A stretch of DNA of 64,000 bases from Sinorhizobium sp. BG8 (lineage in GTDB: Bacteria; Pseudomonadota; Alphaproteobacteria; Rhizobiales; Rhizobiaceae), in assembly GCF_016864555.1 (NCBI RefSeq), contig NZ_CP044011.1, positions 1,035,001-1,099,000 on the forward strand. The letters run 5' to 3'. The first letter of the stretch is position 1, and each line of letters starts with the position of its first letter. Below, piece after piece: positions 38,656-48,029 of the stretch. Both the position numbers and the translations under genes were made by a program. Below the pieces are notes generated by a model. The model was given only the letters and a program-made list of their open reading frames with translations, did no database searches and was not told the DNA's origin.

Positions 38656-39024
38656 ATGGGGACCGACGGACCGAGCCGCGCACGGCTGAGGGCATATCGC
38701 AGGGGCCACCTCGCGGAATATGCGGCCGCCCTCTTTCTGCTCGCAAAGGGCTATCGGATCGTCGGGCTGCGCTATCGAACGAAGATCGGTGAGATCGACA
38801 TCATCGCGCGCAAGCGCGACCTGGTGGCCTGCATCGAGGTAAAGGCGCGCCAGAGCGAGGAAAGCGCCGTGTTTGCGGTATCCGGCACCGCGCAGCGTCG
38901 TATTCGCGCGGCGAGCGATCTCTGGCTGTCGCGTCAGCCGGATGCGCATCGCCTGTCATTGCGCTACGACATCGTTGCGGTCCTGCCCTGGCGCGTTCCC
39001 GTGCATTTGAAGGATGCTTTCTGA
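38656..39024 (+). CDS. YraN/UPF0102 nuclease-like protein
   Basis: A 122-residue protein of the UPF0102 family with a PD-(D/E)XK-like core: [41 protein letters not shown]. It accompanies rsmI in many genomes, and the one-base gap here shows co-transcription. In many rhizobia gshB follows closely; here a cupin gene and an acylase gene lie between. Confidence 0.9.
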   Translation: MGTDGPSRARLRAYRRGHLAEYAAALFLLAKGYRIVGLRYRTKIGEIDIIARKRDLVACIEVKARQSEESAVFAVSGTAQRRIRAASDLWLSRQPDAHRLSLRYDIVAVLPWRVPVHLKDAF

Positions 39025-39186
39025 CCTCAGGCCAGTCCTGTCGACACAGGATATGACGCCTCATACCCTCTTTGCCATTTTCCATTGGCAAAACCTGGAA
39101 TTGCATAAAATTCTAGCTTTTGACTGAACCGGAACCTTACGCGTAACCGCTAGGCTTCTGCCCAAGGGTTACAAGGGGAAGATGCA

Positions 39187-39684
39187 ATGGTTTGGAAACT
39201 GATGCTTGCGAGTGCTGTCGGTATGGCAGTCAAGACGATGCCGATCGCGACAGCCGCGCCGCGCCCGTTGATTGCCGCCTCGTCCGACGCGATGGAGATG
39301 GAACCGGCGCCGATCGAGCCGAGCTGGATCCTGGCCGGCGATCCCAAGGCGCGCCTCGCGCTTCATTCGCGCGCCCATGACGATGCGGCGACGACGGCCA
39401 TCTGGGACTGCACCGCGGGAACATTCCGGTGGTACTTCGGATGGGACGAGACGGTGATGATCCTTGAGGGCGAGGTCCACGTGACGGCTGAGGACGGCAC
39501 GGAGCGGACGCTGAAGGCGGGCGACATCGGATACTTCGCGGGCAACACCTGGGCGACGTGGCATATCGAGACCTATGTCCGCAAGATCGCCTTCTGCCGG
39601 AAGAAGTTCCCGGTGCCGGTGACCATTGCCTACCGCCTCCGGGACATGCTGCGCAGTTCGCCGCGCGGCGGGCTCGCGGCCTGA
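39187..39684 (+). CDS. Cupin (DUF861/EutQ-like) protein
   Basis: A 165-residue protein with a hydrophobic N-terminus (MVWKLMLASAVGMAVK) that could be a signal or anchor. It then has one cupin domain of the DUF861 type: FRWYFGWDETVMILEGEVHV, LKAGDIGYFAGNTWATWHI. The metal-binding histidines of classic cupins are mostly absent, as in EutQ-like members. AGGGGAA lies 6 bases before the ATG. Function is unknown. Confidence 0.78.
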   Translation: MVWKLMLASAVGMAVKTMPIATAAPRPLIAASSDAMEMEPAPIEPSWILAGDPKARLALHSRAHDDAATTAIWDCTAGTFRWYFGWDETVMILEGEVHVTAEDGTERTLKAGDIGYFAGNTWATWHIETYVRKIAFCRKKFPVPVTIAYRLRDMLRSSPRGGLAA

Positions 39685-39755
39685 GGTTCACGAACGGGGC
39701 CTTGAACTGTCCAGGCGGACTTGTATGGTTTGCCGGCAGTTCCAGGAGGAAGCGC

Positions 39756-40829
39756 ATGCCAATGAGACGCACCGCATTCGGTCGATTCTTTTTCCGGACG
39801 CTTCTTGCAGGCATAATGGCGGCCGCGAGCCCCGCCGCTGAGGCGTGCACGCGGTTCGTCTATGTCGGGCCGGACAACCATGTCGTGACCGCACGGTCCA
39901 TGGATTGGAAGCTCGACGTCGCTACCAATCTCTGGATTTTTCCACGCGGGATGAAACGAAACGGGGCCGCGGGGCCGAACTCGATTGAGTGGACCTCCAG
40001 GTATGGGAGCGTGATTGCCACCGGCTATGACGTTTCCACCACGGATGGCATGAACGAAAAGGGCCTCGTCGCCAATGTGCTGTGGCTGGTTGAATCGGAA
40101 TATCCGAAATTCGACGGGAAGAAGCCGGGTCTGACCATTGCGGCCTGGGCCCAGTATGTCCTCGACAACTTCACCAGCGTGGAGGAGGCCGTCGAGGCGC
40201 TTCGCCAGGAGCCGTTCACGATCGTGACCGACAGCGTTCCCGGCGAGGACCGTCTGACCACGCTGCATCTCTCCATATCCGACAAAACGGGCGACAGCGC
40301 GATCGTCGAGTATATTGATGGAAAGCAGGTCATTCACCACGACCGCAAGTATCAGGTGATGACCAATTCGCCGATCTTTGACAAGCAGCTCGCCCTGAAC
40401 GAGTACTGGAAGCAGATTGGTGGCACCGTCATGCTTCCCGGTACCAACCGCGCCGCCGACCGCTTCGCGCGAGCTTCCTTCTACGTGAATGCCATTCCGA
40501 AGGAAGAGGACCTGAACAGGGCGCTTGCGAGTGTCTTCAGCGTGATCCGCAACGTCTCGGTTCCCTTCGGTATCACCACGCCGAATGAGCCAAACATCTC
40601 TTCCACCCGCTGGCGCACGGTCGCCGATCAGAAGCGCGGACTTTATTTCTTCGAGTCTGCGCTCACGCCGAACACATTTTGGGTCGATCTCAACAAGATC
40701 GATTTTTCGGCGGAGACGGGCAAGGTCGCCAAGCTCGACCTCGGCAAGGACCAGGATCATACCTATTCCGGCGATGCAACCGCGGAGTTCCGCCAGAGCG
40801 AGCCCTTCCACTTCCTCGGGTTGGAGTAA
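39756..40829 (+). CDS. Exported choloylglycine hydrolase/penicillin V acylase-family enzyme
   Basis: A 357-residue Ntn hydrolase. A signal peptide of 30 residues ends in SPAAEA, and cleavage exposes Cys31 (ACTRFVY) as the N-terminal nucleophile. Arg47 and Asp50 (ARSMDW) follow, with an Asn-rich LVANVLW region and TNRAADRFARAS as in the Gram-negative penicillin V acylases. Such enzymes from Agrobacterium and Pectobacterium hydrolyse penicillin V and long-chain acyl-homoserine lactones. A bile-salt role is unlikely here. AGGAGGA lies 5 bases before the ATG. It sits alone between a cupin gene and gshB. Confidence 0.87.
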   Translation: MPMRRTAFGRFFFRTLLAGIMAAASPAAEACTRFVYVGPDNHVVTARSMDWKLDVATNLWIFPRGMKRNGAAGPNSIEWTSRYGSVIATGYDVSTTDGMNEKGLVANVLWLVESEYPKFDGKKPGLTIAAWAQYVLDNFTSVEEAVEALRQEPFTIVTDSVPGEDRLTTLHLSISDKTGDSAIVEYIDGKQVIHHDRKYQVMTNSPIFDKQLALNEYWKQIGGTVMLPGTNRAADRFARASFYVNAIPKEEDLNRALASVFSVIRNVSVPFGITTPNEPNISSTRWRTVADQKRGLYFFESALTPNTFWVDLNKIDFSAETGKVAKLDLGKDQDHTYSGDATAEFRQSEPFHFLGLE

Positions 40830-40934
40830 CGGTCTCCATCCCCTATGGCAGTTTGTTGAGATGGCCGTTTCGTCTCCCGTTGCGTTTGCCCGGGCGGCGT
40901 CCTAAATGGTTCTCGATCATCCAGGGAACGGCTC

Positions 40935-41879
40935 ATGGCAAACATCAAGAACGTCGCGGTCCAGATGGACCATGTCTCCTCGATCAGCATCGGAGGCGAC
41001 TCGACCTTTGCAATGAGCCTCGAAGCACAGGCGCGGGGCTACAACCTCTTCCATTACACGCCGGACCGGCTCAGCCTCCGCGACGGCAAGGTCTATGCCA
41101 CCGTCGAGCCGATGTCGCTCCGCGACGTCAAAGGTGATCACTTCACGCTCGGCGAACCCGAGCGCGTCGACCTTTCCACGATGGACGTGGTGCTCCTGCG
41201 CCAGGATCCGCCCTTCGACATGTCGTACATCACCTCGACGCATATGCTCGAACGCATTCATCCGAAGACCCTCGTCGTCAACGATCCGGCCTGGGTGCGC
41301 AATTCTCCGGAGAAGATTTTCGTCACCGAGTTTGCCGATCTGATGCCGGCCACCCTCATCACGCGCGATCCCGGCGAGATCCGGCGCTTCCGAGAGGAAA
41401 TGGGCGACATCATCCTGAAGCCGCTCTACGGAAACGGCGGCGCCGGCGTGTTCCACTCGACCCGCGACGACCGGAACCTGTCGTCTCTGCTGGAGATGTT
41501 CGGGCAGATGTTTCGCGAGCCCTTCATCGCGCAGCAGTATTTGCCCGACGTACGAAAGGGCGACAAGCGCATCATCCTGGTCGACGGCGAGCCGGTCGGC
41601 GCCATCAACCGCGTTCCGGCGGAACACGATTCGCGCTCGAACATGCATGTGGGCGGGCGCGCCGAACCGACCGAACTGACAGCGCGCGAGCGGGAAATCT
41701 GTGATCGTATCGGACCGGCCCTGCGCGAGCGCGGCTTCCTCCTCGTCGGGATCGACGTCATCGGCGACTACATGACCGAGATCAACGTGACGTCTCCGAC
41801 CGGCATTCGCGAGGTGCGCAAGTTCGGCGGAGCCGATATTGCCGCCCTTCTTTGGGATGCGATCGAAAGCAAGCGCTAA
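40935..41879 (+). CDS. gshB: Glutathione synthetase
   Basis: An ATP-grasp ligase of 314 residues that joins gamma-glutamylcysteine and glycine. [19 protein letters not shown] is the substrate-side signature. [13 protein letters not shown] is the glycine-rich loop, and [19 protein letters not shown] holds metal ligands and the ATP pocket. Length is normal. Confidence 0.96.
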   Translation: MANIKNVAVQMDHVSSISIGGDSTFAMSLEAQARGYNLFHYTPDRLSLRDGKVYATVEPMSLRDVKGDHFTLGEPERVDLSTMDVVLLRQDPPFDMSYITSTHMLERIHPKTLVVNDPAWVRNSPEKIFVTEFADLMPATLITRDPGEIRRFREEMGDIILKPLYGNGGAGVFHSTRDDRNLSSLLEMFGQMFREPFIAQQYLPDVRKGDKRIILVDGEPVGAINRVPAEHDSRSNMHVGGRAEPTELTAREREICDRIGPALRERGFLLVGIDVIGDYMTEINVTSPTGIREVRKFGGADIAALLWDAIESKR

Positions 41880-42094
41880 ATAAAGCCCCTGTGGCGGTTC
41901 TCGGGATCTCGCACTCTGCTCGGGCCTTCAAGTCTTTGACGGGTGGAAAGGCCGGATGCCTGGCGTTCAGGGCTCCTTTCGTCGCCCTTCCGTTCCAACA
42001 ATACAACTCGATGCAACTTCGGCGGTAGAATTTCAATATTTCGTTCGATGATTGTTCTTGTTTTATTCCGTTATCCGTGCAACATTCGGCCCTG

Positions 42095-42111
42095 CAACTC
42101 ATGATGAGTTG
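42095..42111. promoter_or_regulatory. Palindrome upstream of comM
   Basis: CAACTCA-TGA-TGAGTTG is a perfect 7+7-bp inverted repeat 38 bp before the comM start. The size and position suit a protein-binding operator; a hairpin in the leader RNA is the alternative. No family is recognised. Confidence 0.4.
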
Positions 42112-42149
42112 TGGTGCCGCGGCATGATGGGCGGCCTGAGGGGGCACTC

Positions 42150-43682
42150 ATGGTGGCACGAGTCAGCACGGTGGCATTTCAGGGCATAGAGGGCGTTCCT
42201 GTCGATGTGCAGGTGATGGTGGCGCCTGGCAAGGTGAACATGCATATCGTTGGCCTGCCGGACAAGGCGGTCGCCGAAAGTCGCGAACGGGTACAGGCAG
42301 CGCTTCACGCGTCCGGCCTGGCGCTTCCGGCCAAGAAAGTCACGATCAACCTCGCTCCCGCGGATCTGCCGAAGGAAGGCAGCCATTTCGACCTTCCGAT
42401 CGCACTGGGTCTCATGGCCGTGCTCGGCGCGATACCCGCCGATGCGCTGGAAGGTTATGTGGTGATCGGCGAACTCAATCTCGACGGCACGATCGCGGCC
42501 ATTGCGGGTGCACTTCCGGCGGCAATCGGCGCCAACGCGCTCGGCAAGGGCTTGATCTGCCCGGCCGAAAGCGGCGCCGAAGCGGCCTGGGCAGGCGCCG
42601 GGCTCGATATTCTCGCCCCGCGAAGCCTGATTGCGCTTGCCAATCATTTCCGTGGCACGCAGGTCCTTTCGCGGCCCGAGCCCGCGATGCGATCCGCGCC
42701 CGCCGGACTTCCGGATCTTGCCGACATCAAGGGCCAGGAAAGTGCCAAGCGGGCGCTTGAGGTCGCAGCAGCCGGCGGACACAATCTCCTCATGGTCGGG
42801 CCGCCCGGCTCTGGCAAATCCATGCTGGCCGCCCGCCTCCCGTCGATCCTGCCGCCTCTCTCTCCTCCTGAATTGCTCGAAGTGTCGATGATCCATTCGA
42901 TCGCGGGCCAGCTCGCAGGAGGGAAGCTTTCGGACCGGCGCCCCTATCGCACGCCGCATCATTCGGCAACGATGGCGGCCCTCGTCGGCGGCGGTATGCG
43001 CGCAAAACCCGGCGAGGCCTCGCTCGCTCACCACGGTATCCTCTTTCTCGACGAGTTTCCGGAGTTCTCGCCGCAGGTGCTGGATGCGCTGCGGCAGCCG
43101 CTGGAGACCGCAGAGTGCATCATCGCCCGGGCCAACCATAGGGTCACCTATCCGGCCGCATTCCAGCTCGTCGCGGCAATGAACCCCTGCCGGTGCGGCA
43201 TGGCGACGGAGCCGGGGTACAGCTGCGCGCGCGGGCCGCGCTGCATGAGCGACTATCAGGCCCGGATCTCAGGGCCCCTGATGGACCGTATCGACATTCG
43301 CGTCGACGTACCGGCTGTTTCCGCCGTCGATCTCATACGCCCGATCGCAGCGGAACCAAGTGCGGTCGTTGCCGCGCGCGTAGAGCGGGCACGGGCGCTG
43401 CAGGCAGATCGGTTCGCGACGCTCGGCACTTCAGGCGTTTCGGTCAACGCGCGGGCGTCCACGGCTCTCATCGAGCGCATTGCCGCACCTGATCCCGGCG
43501 GGCTCCAGCTCCTTCGCGATGCGGCGGAGCGGATGAAGTTTTCCGCCCGCGGCTATCACCGGGTGTTGAAAGTGGCGCGAACGCTTGCCGATCTCGAGGG
43601 CTGCGAAACGGTCGGACGTATTCATCTGGCGGAGGCAATTTCATATCGCATCGCCGGCGAGCGGCTTGCAGCCGCTGCCTGA
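42150..43682 (+). CDS. comM: Mg-chelatase-like AAA+ ATPase ComM/YifB
   Basis: A 510-residue AAA+ protein that acts as a hexameric branch-migration helicase in natural transformation and recombination. There is an N-terminal Lon-like/ChlI domain (RVSTVAFQGIEGVPVDV, KVTINLAPADLPKEGS), Walker A GPPGSGKS near 221, GILFLDEFPEF (Walker B), and the NPCRCG zinc-ribbon-like insert. The ATG at 42150 follows a GAGGGGG site. Confidence 0.94.
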   Translation: MVARVSTVAFQGIEGVPVDVQVMVAPGKVNMHIVGLPDKAVAESRERVQAALHASGLALPAKKVTINLAPADLPKEGSHFDLPIALGLMAVLGAIPADALEGYVVIGELNLDGTIAAIAGALPAAIGANALGKGLICPAESGAEAAWAGAGLDILAPRSLIALANHFRGTQVLSRPEPAMRSAPAGLPDLADIKGQESAKRALEVAAAGGHNLLMVGPPGSGKSMLAARLPSILPPLSPPELLEVSMIHSIAGQLAGGKLSDRRPYRTPHHSATMAALVGGGMRAKPGEASLAHHGILFLDEFPEFSPQVLDALRQPLETAECIIARANHRVTYPAAFQLVAAMNPCRCGMATEPGYSCARGPRCMSDYQARISGPLMDRIDIRVDVPAVSAVDLIRPIAAEPSAVVAARVERARALQADRFATLGTSGVSVNARASTALIERIAAPDPGGLQLLRDAAERMKFSARGYHRVLKVARTLADLEGCETVGRIHLAEAISYRIAGERLAAAA

Positions 43683-43961
43683 GAGCAAAGCGGCGTTCGG
43701 TCCTGCCTGCAAAAGTGGTCAGTCGATGCGGCTCCTCCGTCCTGGATTGTCGTGCTGCGTCTGTCGCGCGGCCCCGGATCCGAACGTGGCGCGGCAGGGC
43801 GGCCATGAGCGGCGCGGCGCCAGCGGGTCCCTGCATCGGCAAACAGGCCCGCGCGTACCGCCGGTCACATGATGTCTGGGCGCGTTCCGCCGGCGCCCCA
43901 TGGCTCACGCGGTGCGGCGCTCGGAAGTTGTCGATGGGCCGTCGGAAGACGGAGGGGGCGA

Positions 43962-44930
43962 TCAGCCCCCGAGCCCCTCGAAGAGAGCTGTGGAGAGATA
44001 GCGCTCAGCGAAGGAGGGTATGATGACGACGATCGTCTTTCCCTCGTTCTCGGGGCGACTGCCCACCTTGATCGCGGCCGCGAGTGCTGCGCCAGAGGAA
44101 ATGCCGACGGGCACGCCCTCGAGCTTTGCGACCAGGCGCGCGTTCTCGAAGGCTTCCTCGTTGGCGACGGTGACGACCTCGTCATAGACCTTCGTGTCGA
44201 GAATGGCCGGAGCGAAGCCGGCGCCGATACCCTGGATCTTGTGTGGACCAGGGTTGCCGCCTGAAAGCACCGGGCTGTCGGCGGGCTCGACCGCCACGAC
44301 GCGGATCTCCGGCTTCTTCTCCTTGAGCGCCTGTCCTGCACCGGTGATCGTGCCGCCGGTTCCGATACCCGCGACGAGGATGTCGATGCCGCCATCGGTG
44401 TCGTTCCAGATTTCCTCGGCCGTCGTCTTGCGATGGATCTCGGGGTTTGCCGGATTTTCGAACTGTTGCGGAATGACGGCATCCGGGAGTGTCGCGGCCA
44501 GCTCCTCGGCCTTGGCGATCGCACCCTTCATGCCTTTCGGTCCTTCGGTCAACACCAGTTCCGCCCCGAGGAGGGCAAGCATCTTGCGCCGCTCGATCGA
44601 CATGGTCTCCGGCATGGTGAGAATGAGCTTGTAGCCCTTCGCCGCCGCCGCGAAGGCAAGTGCGATGCCGGTGTTGCCCGAGGTCGGTTCGACCAGGGTC
44701 GTCCTTCCGGGCGCGATCCGGCCCTGCGCCTCCATGGATTCGATCATGGCTACGCCGATCCGGTCCTTCACGGACGAGATCGGGTTGAAGAATTCGAGCT
44801 TCGCCAGAAGATTGGCCTTCACACCCTTTTCCTTGGCCAGCTTGTCGAGCCGAACGATCGGCGTGTCGCCGATGGTTTCTGTGATCGACGAATAGATGCG
44901 TCCTCTGCCGGGTTTGCGGATCTCTGGCAT
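43962..44930 (-). CDS. cysK: Cysteine synthase A (O-acetylserine sulfhydrylase)
   Basis: A PLP enzyme of 322 residues that makes cysteine from O-acetylserine and sulphide. The PLP lysine is Lys55 ([10 protein letters not shown]), followed by the substrate loop [10 protein letters not shown] and the phosphate-binding [15 protein letters not shown] lies 7 bases before the chosen ATG. Upstream in-frame sequence has no family similarity. Confidence 0.95.
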   Translation of the reverse strand: MPEIRKPGRGRIYSSITETIGDTPIVRLDKLAKEKGVKANLLAKLEFFNPISSVKDRIGVAMIESMEAQGRIAPGRTTLVEPTSGNTGIALAFAAAAKGYKLILTMPETMSIERRKMLALLGAELVLTEGPKGMKGAIAKAEELAATLPDAVIPQQFENPANPEIHRKTTAEEIWNDTDGGIDILVAGIGTGGTITGAGQALKEKKPEIRVVAVEPADSPVLSGGNPGPHKIQGIGAGFAPAILDTKVYDEVVTVANEEAFENARLVAKLEGVPVGISSGAALAAAIKVGSRPENEGKTIVVIIPSFAERYLSTALFEGLGG

Positions 44931-45368
44931 TTCTGGCTCCCTCTGTTTGTCTCCTGAGAAGAACATAGGTTCAATCGCGTGCGGAAGCCAGAGCACGAGG
45001 AACCGCGTCTCGGTCGAGGTTCAGTCCACCGCCGCCAAGGGGAACCTCGATGGATCGCGCTCTCCTGAAGTGTGTGTCACCGACCTGGGCCGGACGCCGC
45101 TGGCGTTTGCTCCGGACGCGAGTTCTCGCTGCGCCAGGGGCCCGATAGCACCGGCAGCGGTCATCTACCTTGCGTTTTCAGCAAGAGTGTCTCGACATGC
45201 GTACCCAGTCGGGGTGACCATTCTGCGCCGGAGTGAGCGCAGATATCTTCTCCGCATGGAGAGGCCTCGCGGAGGCTGATCTCGCTATGGAACACGCCTG
45301 CAGGTGACCGCCGTGGGTCACTTGGAGAAGCTGGTTGCATTCACTGCGTAATGCCAAGAAATCGGGGG
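44931..45368. other. Gene-free stretch between cysK and the LysE-family gene
   Basis: 438 bp without a credible gene on either strand. It carries the cysK promoter. A small inverted repeat, GTGACC-N6-GGTCAC at 45304-45321, lies just past the end of the LysE-family gene but has no T-run. No RNA gene is recognised. Confidence 0.45.
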
Positions 45369-45986
45369 TCAGGCGGCCCGGGTCGCTATGTAGGCTGCGG
45401 TGCTTGCGAGCACGCCCGCTGCCATCCGGTTCAATGTCTGCAGCGCCCGCGGCTTCTTCAAAAGCAACCGCGCGCGCGATGCCAGCGCCATATAGGGGAT
45501 CAGTACGACGAGCAGAACGAGGAAGGTCGCAGCCAGCAGCGTGGCATATTCCTCCGGACCGATCGACCGAAGATCGATCAAGGTCGGAACCAGCGCGACG
45601 TAGAAGAGCATGGTCTTCGGGTTTCCAAGCGTCACCAGCAGTCCGGACAGAAACGACATCGTGTAGCTCGAAGACTTTTTGGCCTCGATGTTCTGCGGCA
45701 GCAGCCCCGCCGTCCATAGTTTCCAGGCGATAAAGGCAAGATAGATCGCTCCGGCAATCTTGATCACCATGAAGGCGGCGGTAAACGTCTGGGCGATGAA
45801 GGCGAGCCCCAGAATGACCGCGGTCAGGTAGATCATGTCGCCGAGAATAAGGCCGAGCCCCATGAAGAAGGTTTCGCGGAAGCCGGTTCCAAGTGCGCGC
45901 GCCACGATTGCGGTGATCCCTGGCCCTGGAATGGCCGCAGCGATGAAGAGCGCCGCACTGTAGGCGAGTAGCGTGGTGAGCGTCAT
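45369..45986 (-). CDS. LysE/RhtB-family amino acid exporter
   Basis: A 205-residue membrane protein with six hydrophobic helices and the family start AALFIAAAIPGPGITAIVARA, then GFRETFFMGLGLILGDMIYL and SGLLVTLGNPKTMLFYVALV. The exported amino acid is unknown. GGGGA precedes the ATG. An inverted repeat, CCGACA-GG-TGTCGG, at 46135-46148 lies about 150 bp upstream and may be an operator. Confidence 0.88.
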   Translation of the reverse strand: MTLTTLLAYSAALFIAAAIPGPGITAIVARALGTGFRETFFMGLGLILGDMIYLTAVILGLAFIAQTFTAAFMVIKIAGAIYLAFIAWKLWTAGLLPQNIEAKKSSSYTMSFLSGLLVTLGNPKTMLFYVALVPTLIDLRSIGPEEYATLLAATFLVLLVVLIPYMALASRARLLLKKPRALQTLNRMAAGVLASTAAYIATRAA

Positions 45987-46218
45987 GGCGATGTCCCCGA
46001 TAGAGGCGCACCTTCTACTCTTTGACGCGGGCAACTTCAAGACACGGTGTGTGGACGGGCGGGAACGTCCGCGAGCCGCTCGCGCATTTTTCATTTGCTT
46101 CGAACGGGACACCTTACGTTGTGGTGCAAACCGGCCGACAGGTGTCGGTACGTTCCGCCAGGCCCGTTCTACGGAGCAAGTGATCCCGCCCGTTTCGCGC
46201 CAGCCCCGCAGCCGGGAT

Positions 46219-46524
46219 TTATTCGAAAACCGGCCGTAGGAAACTGCGCTCGTAGTGAAGGATGCAGCGGGTTTCCTCGGCATAGGCGAAGGCGGCCTTG
46301 CACTCGGCGTCGGCGGCCATTTCCTGCCGGTAGGTTTCATAGGCCGCGAGACTGGGGAACGTGAAGAGCGCAAGCGCGATGTTGTTCGCTCCCTCATGCG
46401 GCAGGAAGTAGCCGTGATGCGTGCCGCCAAGTCTGTTGACCAGGGGAATCCAGAGCTTCGCGTAGTGCTCGAACTCGGCGAGCTTGTAAGGGTCGATCGT
46501 GTAGCGGAGATAGCAGGTGATCAT
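46219..46524 (-). CDS. NIPSNAP-family protein
   Basis: A 101-residue ferredoxin-like dimeric barrel of the NIPSNAP type: CYLRYTIDPYKLAEFEHYAK, LVNRLGGTHHGYFLPHEGAN. The function in bacteria is unknown. It overlaps the EamA gene by 4 bases (ATGA) and so is translated from the same message. Confidence 0.85.
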   Translation of the reverse strand: MITCYLRYTIDPYKLAEFEHYAKLWIPLVNRLGGTHHGYFLPHEGANNIALALFTFPSLAAYETYRQEMAADAECKAAFAYAEETRCILHYERSFLRPVFE

Positions 46525-47435
46525 CGAGTGCTTTCCTTGGCGAAAATTCTGCTCTTATTGCCCCATGGCCGGATCGTCCAGCCGAGATTCATGCCCGCAG
46601 CGGCCACGAGGATGACCACCGATCCGAGGATCTGGATGACGTGTAGTTCGTGCCCGAAGGCGATGCGGTCGACGACGATTGCGGCAACCGGATAGATGAA
46701 CGAGAGGGCGCCTGTCAGATGCGTGTGGAGCTTCTGGATAGCGCCGTAGAGAAGCACGTACATGATACCGGTGTGAACGACGCCCATTGTCGAAAGACTG
46801 GACCAGGCAACGGCCCCATGCGGCAGCGGGCCCGATACGGCGAATGGAGCAAGCATCAGTACTCCTGTCGAGACCTGGATCAGCGCGATCAGATGCGGCG
46901 GTGTGCCTTTCAGTCCCTTCGCGGCGATCGCCGCGAGCGCATAGAAGAACGCGGCCGCCAGCGCCAGCGCGATCCCGAGCCCATAGCCCGTTCCGCCGCT
47001 GCCCGGGGGCTTGCCCTCGACGATGGCGATCGTCCCCGCAAAGGCGAGGGCAAGCCAGAAAAGCTTGGTTGCTGTTATCCGCTCGCCGAAGAAAACCGCG
47101 CCGAGTGCGAGCAGCATGAAGGGCTGGGTATTGTAGACGGTTGTTGCAATGGAAATGGACGCCAGCGGATAGGCGGCGAAGAGCAGCAGCCAGTTGAGCA
47201 CGATCGCCACACCTCCCGCAGCGGCGAGTGCAAATCGGCGGAGCGTCAATGCATCGAGGCGCAGGAGCCCGAGGGCAAGGCATATGACGAGCAGTGTGGG
47301 CACTGCGAACAGGCATCGCCAGAACACCACCTGCGCGACCGGTTGCCCGGACATGACGACGAACCAGCCGATCGTGCCGGAGATCAGCATCGCTCCGCTC
47401 ATCTCCAGCGTGCCTGCACGAAGTGTCCTGTCCAT
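46521..47435 (-). CDS. EamA/DMT-family transporter
   Basis: A 304-residue membrane protein with ten hydrophobic helices in two EamA repeats: GTIGWFVVMSGQPVAQVVFWR in the first and GLGIALALAAAFFYALAAIA in the second. It probably exports an amino acid or similar metabolite. It is divergent from an Lrp/AsnC regulator across 135 bp carrying a perfect palindrome, so its control by that regulator is likely. Confidence 0.88.
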   Translation of the reverse strand: MDRTLRAGTLEMSGAMLISGTIGWFVVMSGQPVAQVVFWRCLFAVPTLLVICLALGLLRLDALTLRRFALAAAGGVAIVLNWLLLFAAYPLASISIATTVYNTQPFMLLALGAVFFGERITATKLFWLALAFAGTIAIVEGKPPGSGGTGYGLGIALALAAAFFYALAAIAAKGLKGTPPHLIALIQVSTGVLMLAPFAVSGPLPHGAVAWSSLSTMGVVHTGIMYVLLYGAIQKLHTHLTGALSFIYPVAAIVVDRIAFGHELHVIQILGSVVILVAAAGMNLGWTIRPWGNKSRIFAKESTR

Positions 47436-47528
47436 CGTATCCGCGCCTCCTCTGGCAACAGGCGGAAGAATACGAAAGCCTAAGTGGGAAATATATGTTA
47501 TGATTTAGGGGAGGTTGGATTTTTTCCT

Positions 47529-47546
47529 AATATTCTGAGGAATATT
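47529..47546. promoter_or_regulatory. Operator-like palindrome between EamA and Lrp/AsnC genes
   Basis: AATATTC-TGAG-GAATATT is a perfect 7+7-bp inverted repeat in an A/T-rich divergent promoter region, 24 bp before the regulator's start. This is the form of site Lrp/AsnC proteins bind. It is the likely control point of both genes. Confidence 0.65.
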
Positions 47547-47570
47547 CGAGAATTTACCTAAGGGATAGCT

Positions 47571-48005
47571 ATGCTGGACGAGATCGATATCCGCATGCTG
47601 ACACTGTTGTCGAACAATGCCCGTGTCTCGCTGAAAGAACTTGCCGGGGCGGTGGGCCTCTCTTCTCCCAGTGCTGCCGAGAGGCTGAGGAAGTTGGAGG
47701 AGCGGGGCGTTGTCGAGGGGTACGCCGTTGCCATCAATCACGCGGCCGTCGGCTATACGTTGCAGGCAATCGTGCGCGTCCGACCGTTGCCGGGCCAGCT
47801 TCACATCGTCGAGCGATTGATCCAGGAGCTTCCGCAATGCGTGGAATGCGACAAGGTGACCGGCGACGACTGCTTCATCGCCCGGCTGTATCTCCGGTCC
47901 ATGGAGGAACTCGATACCGTGCTGGACGGCATTGCAGAGCGGGCGCAGACCAACACCTCCCTCGTGAAGTCTACCCCGGTCAAGCGCCGCCTGCCGCCGC
48001 TCTGA
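47571..48005 (+). CDS. Lrp/AsnC-family transcriptional regulator
   Basis: A 144-residue regulator with an N-terminal helix-turn-helix (MLDEIDIRMLTLLSNNARVS, then LAGAVGLSSPSAAERLRKLE) and a C-terminal RAM ligand-binding domain (QAIVRVRPLPGQ, VTGDDCFIARLYL). It likely senses an amino acid and controls the divergent EamA-NIPSNAP unit and itself through the palindrome at 47529-47546. Confidence 0.9.
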   Translation: MLDEIDIRMLTLLSNNARVSLKELAGAVGLSSPSAAERLRKLEERGVVEGYAVAINHAAVGYTLQAIVRVRPLPGQLHIVERLIQELPQCVECDKVTGDDCFIARLYLRSMEELDTVLDGIAERAQTNTSLVKSTPVKRRLPPL

Positions 48006-48029
48006 AGCGCAACTCGTCTGCGTTTCGCT

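Noticed and set aside
45304-45321. Terminator for the LysE-family gene
   Set aside because: The stem is only 6 bp and no T-run follows on the minus strand.
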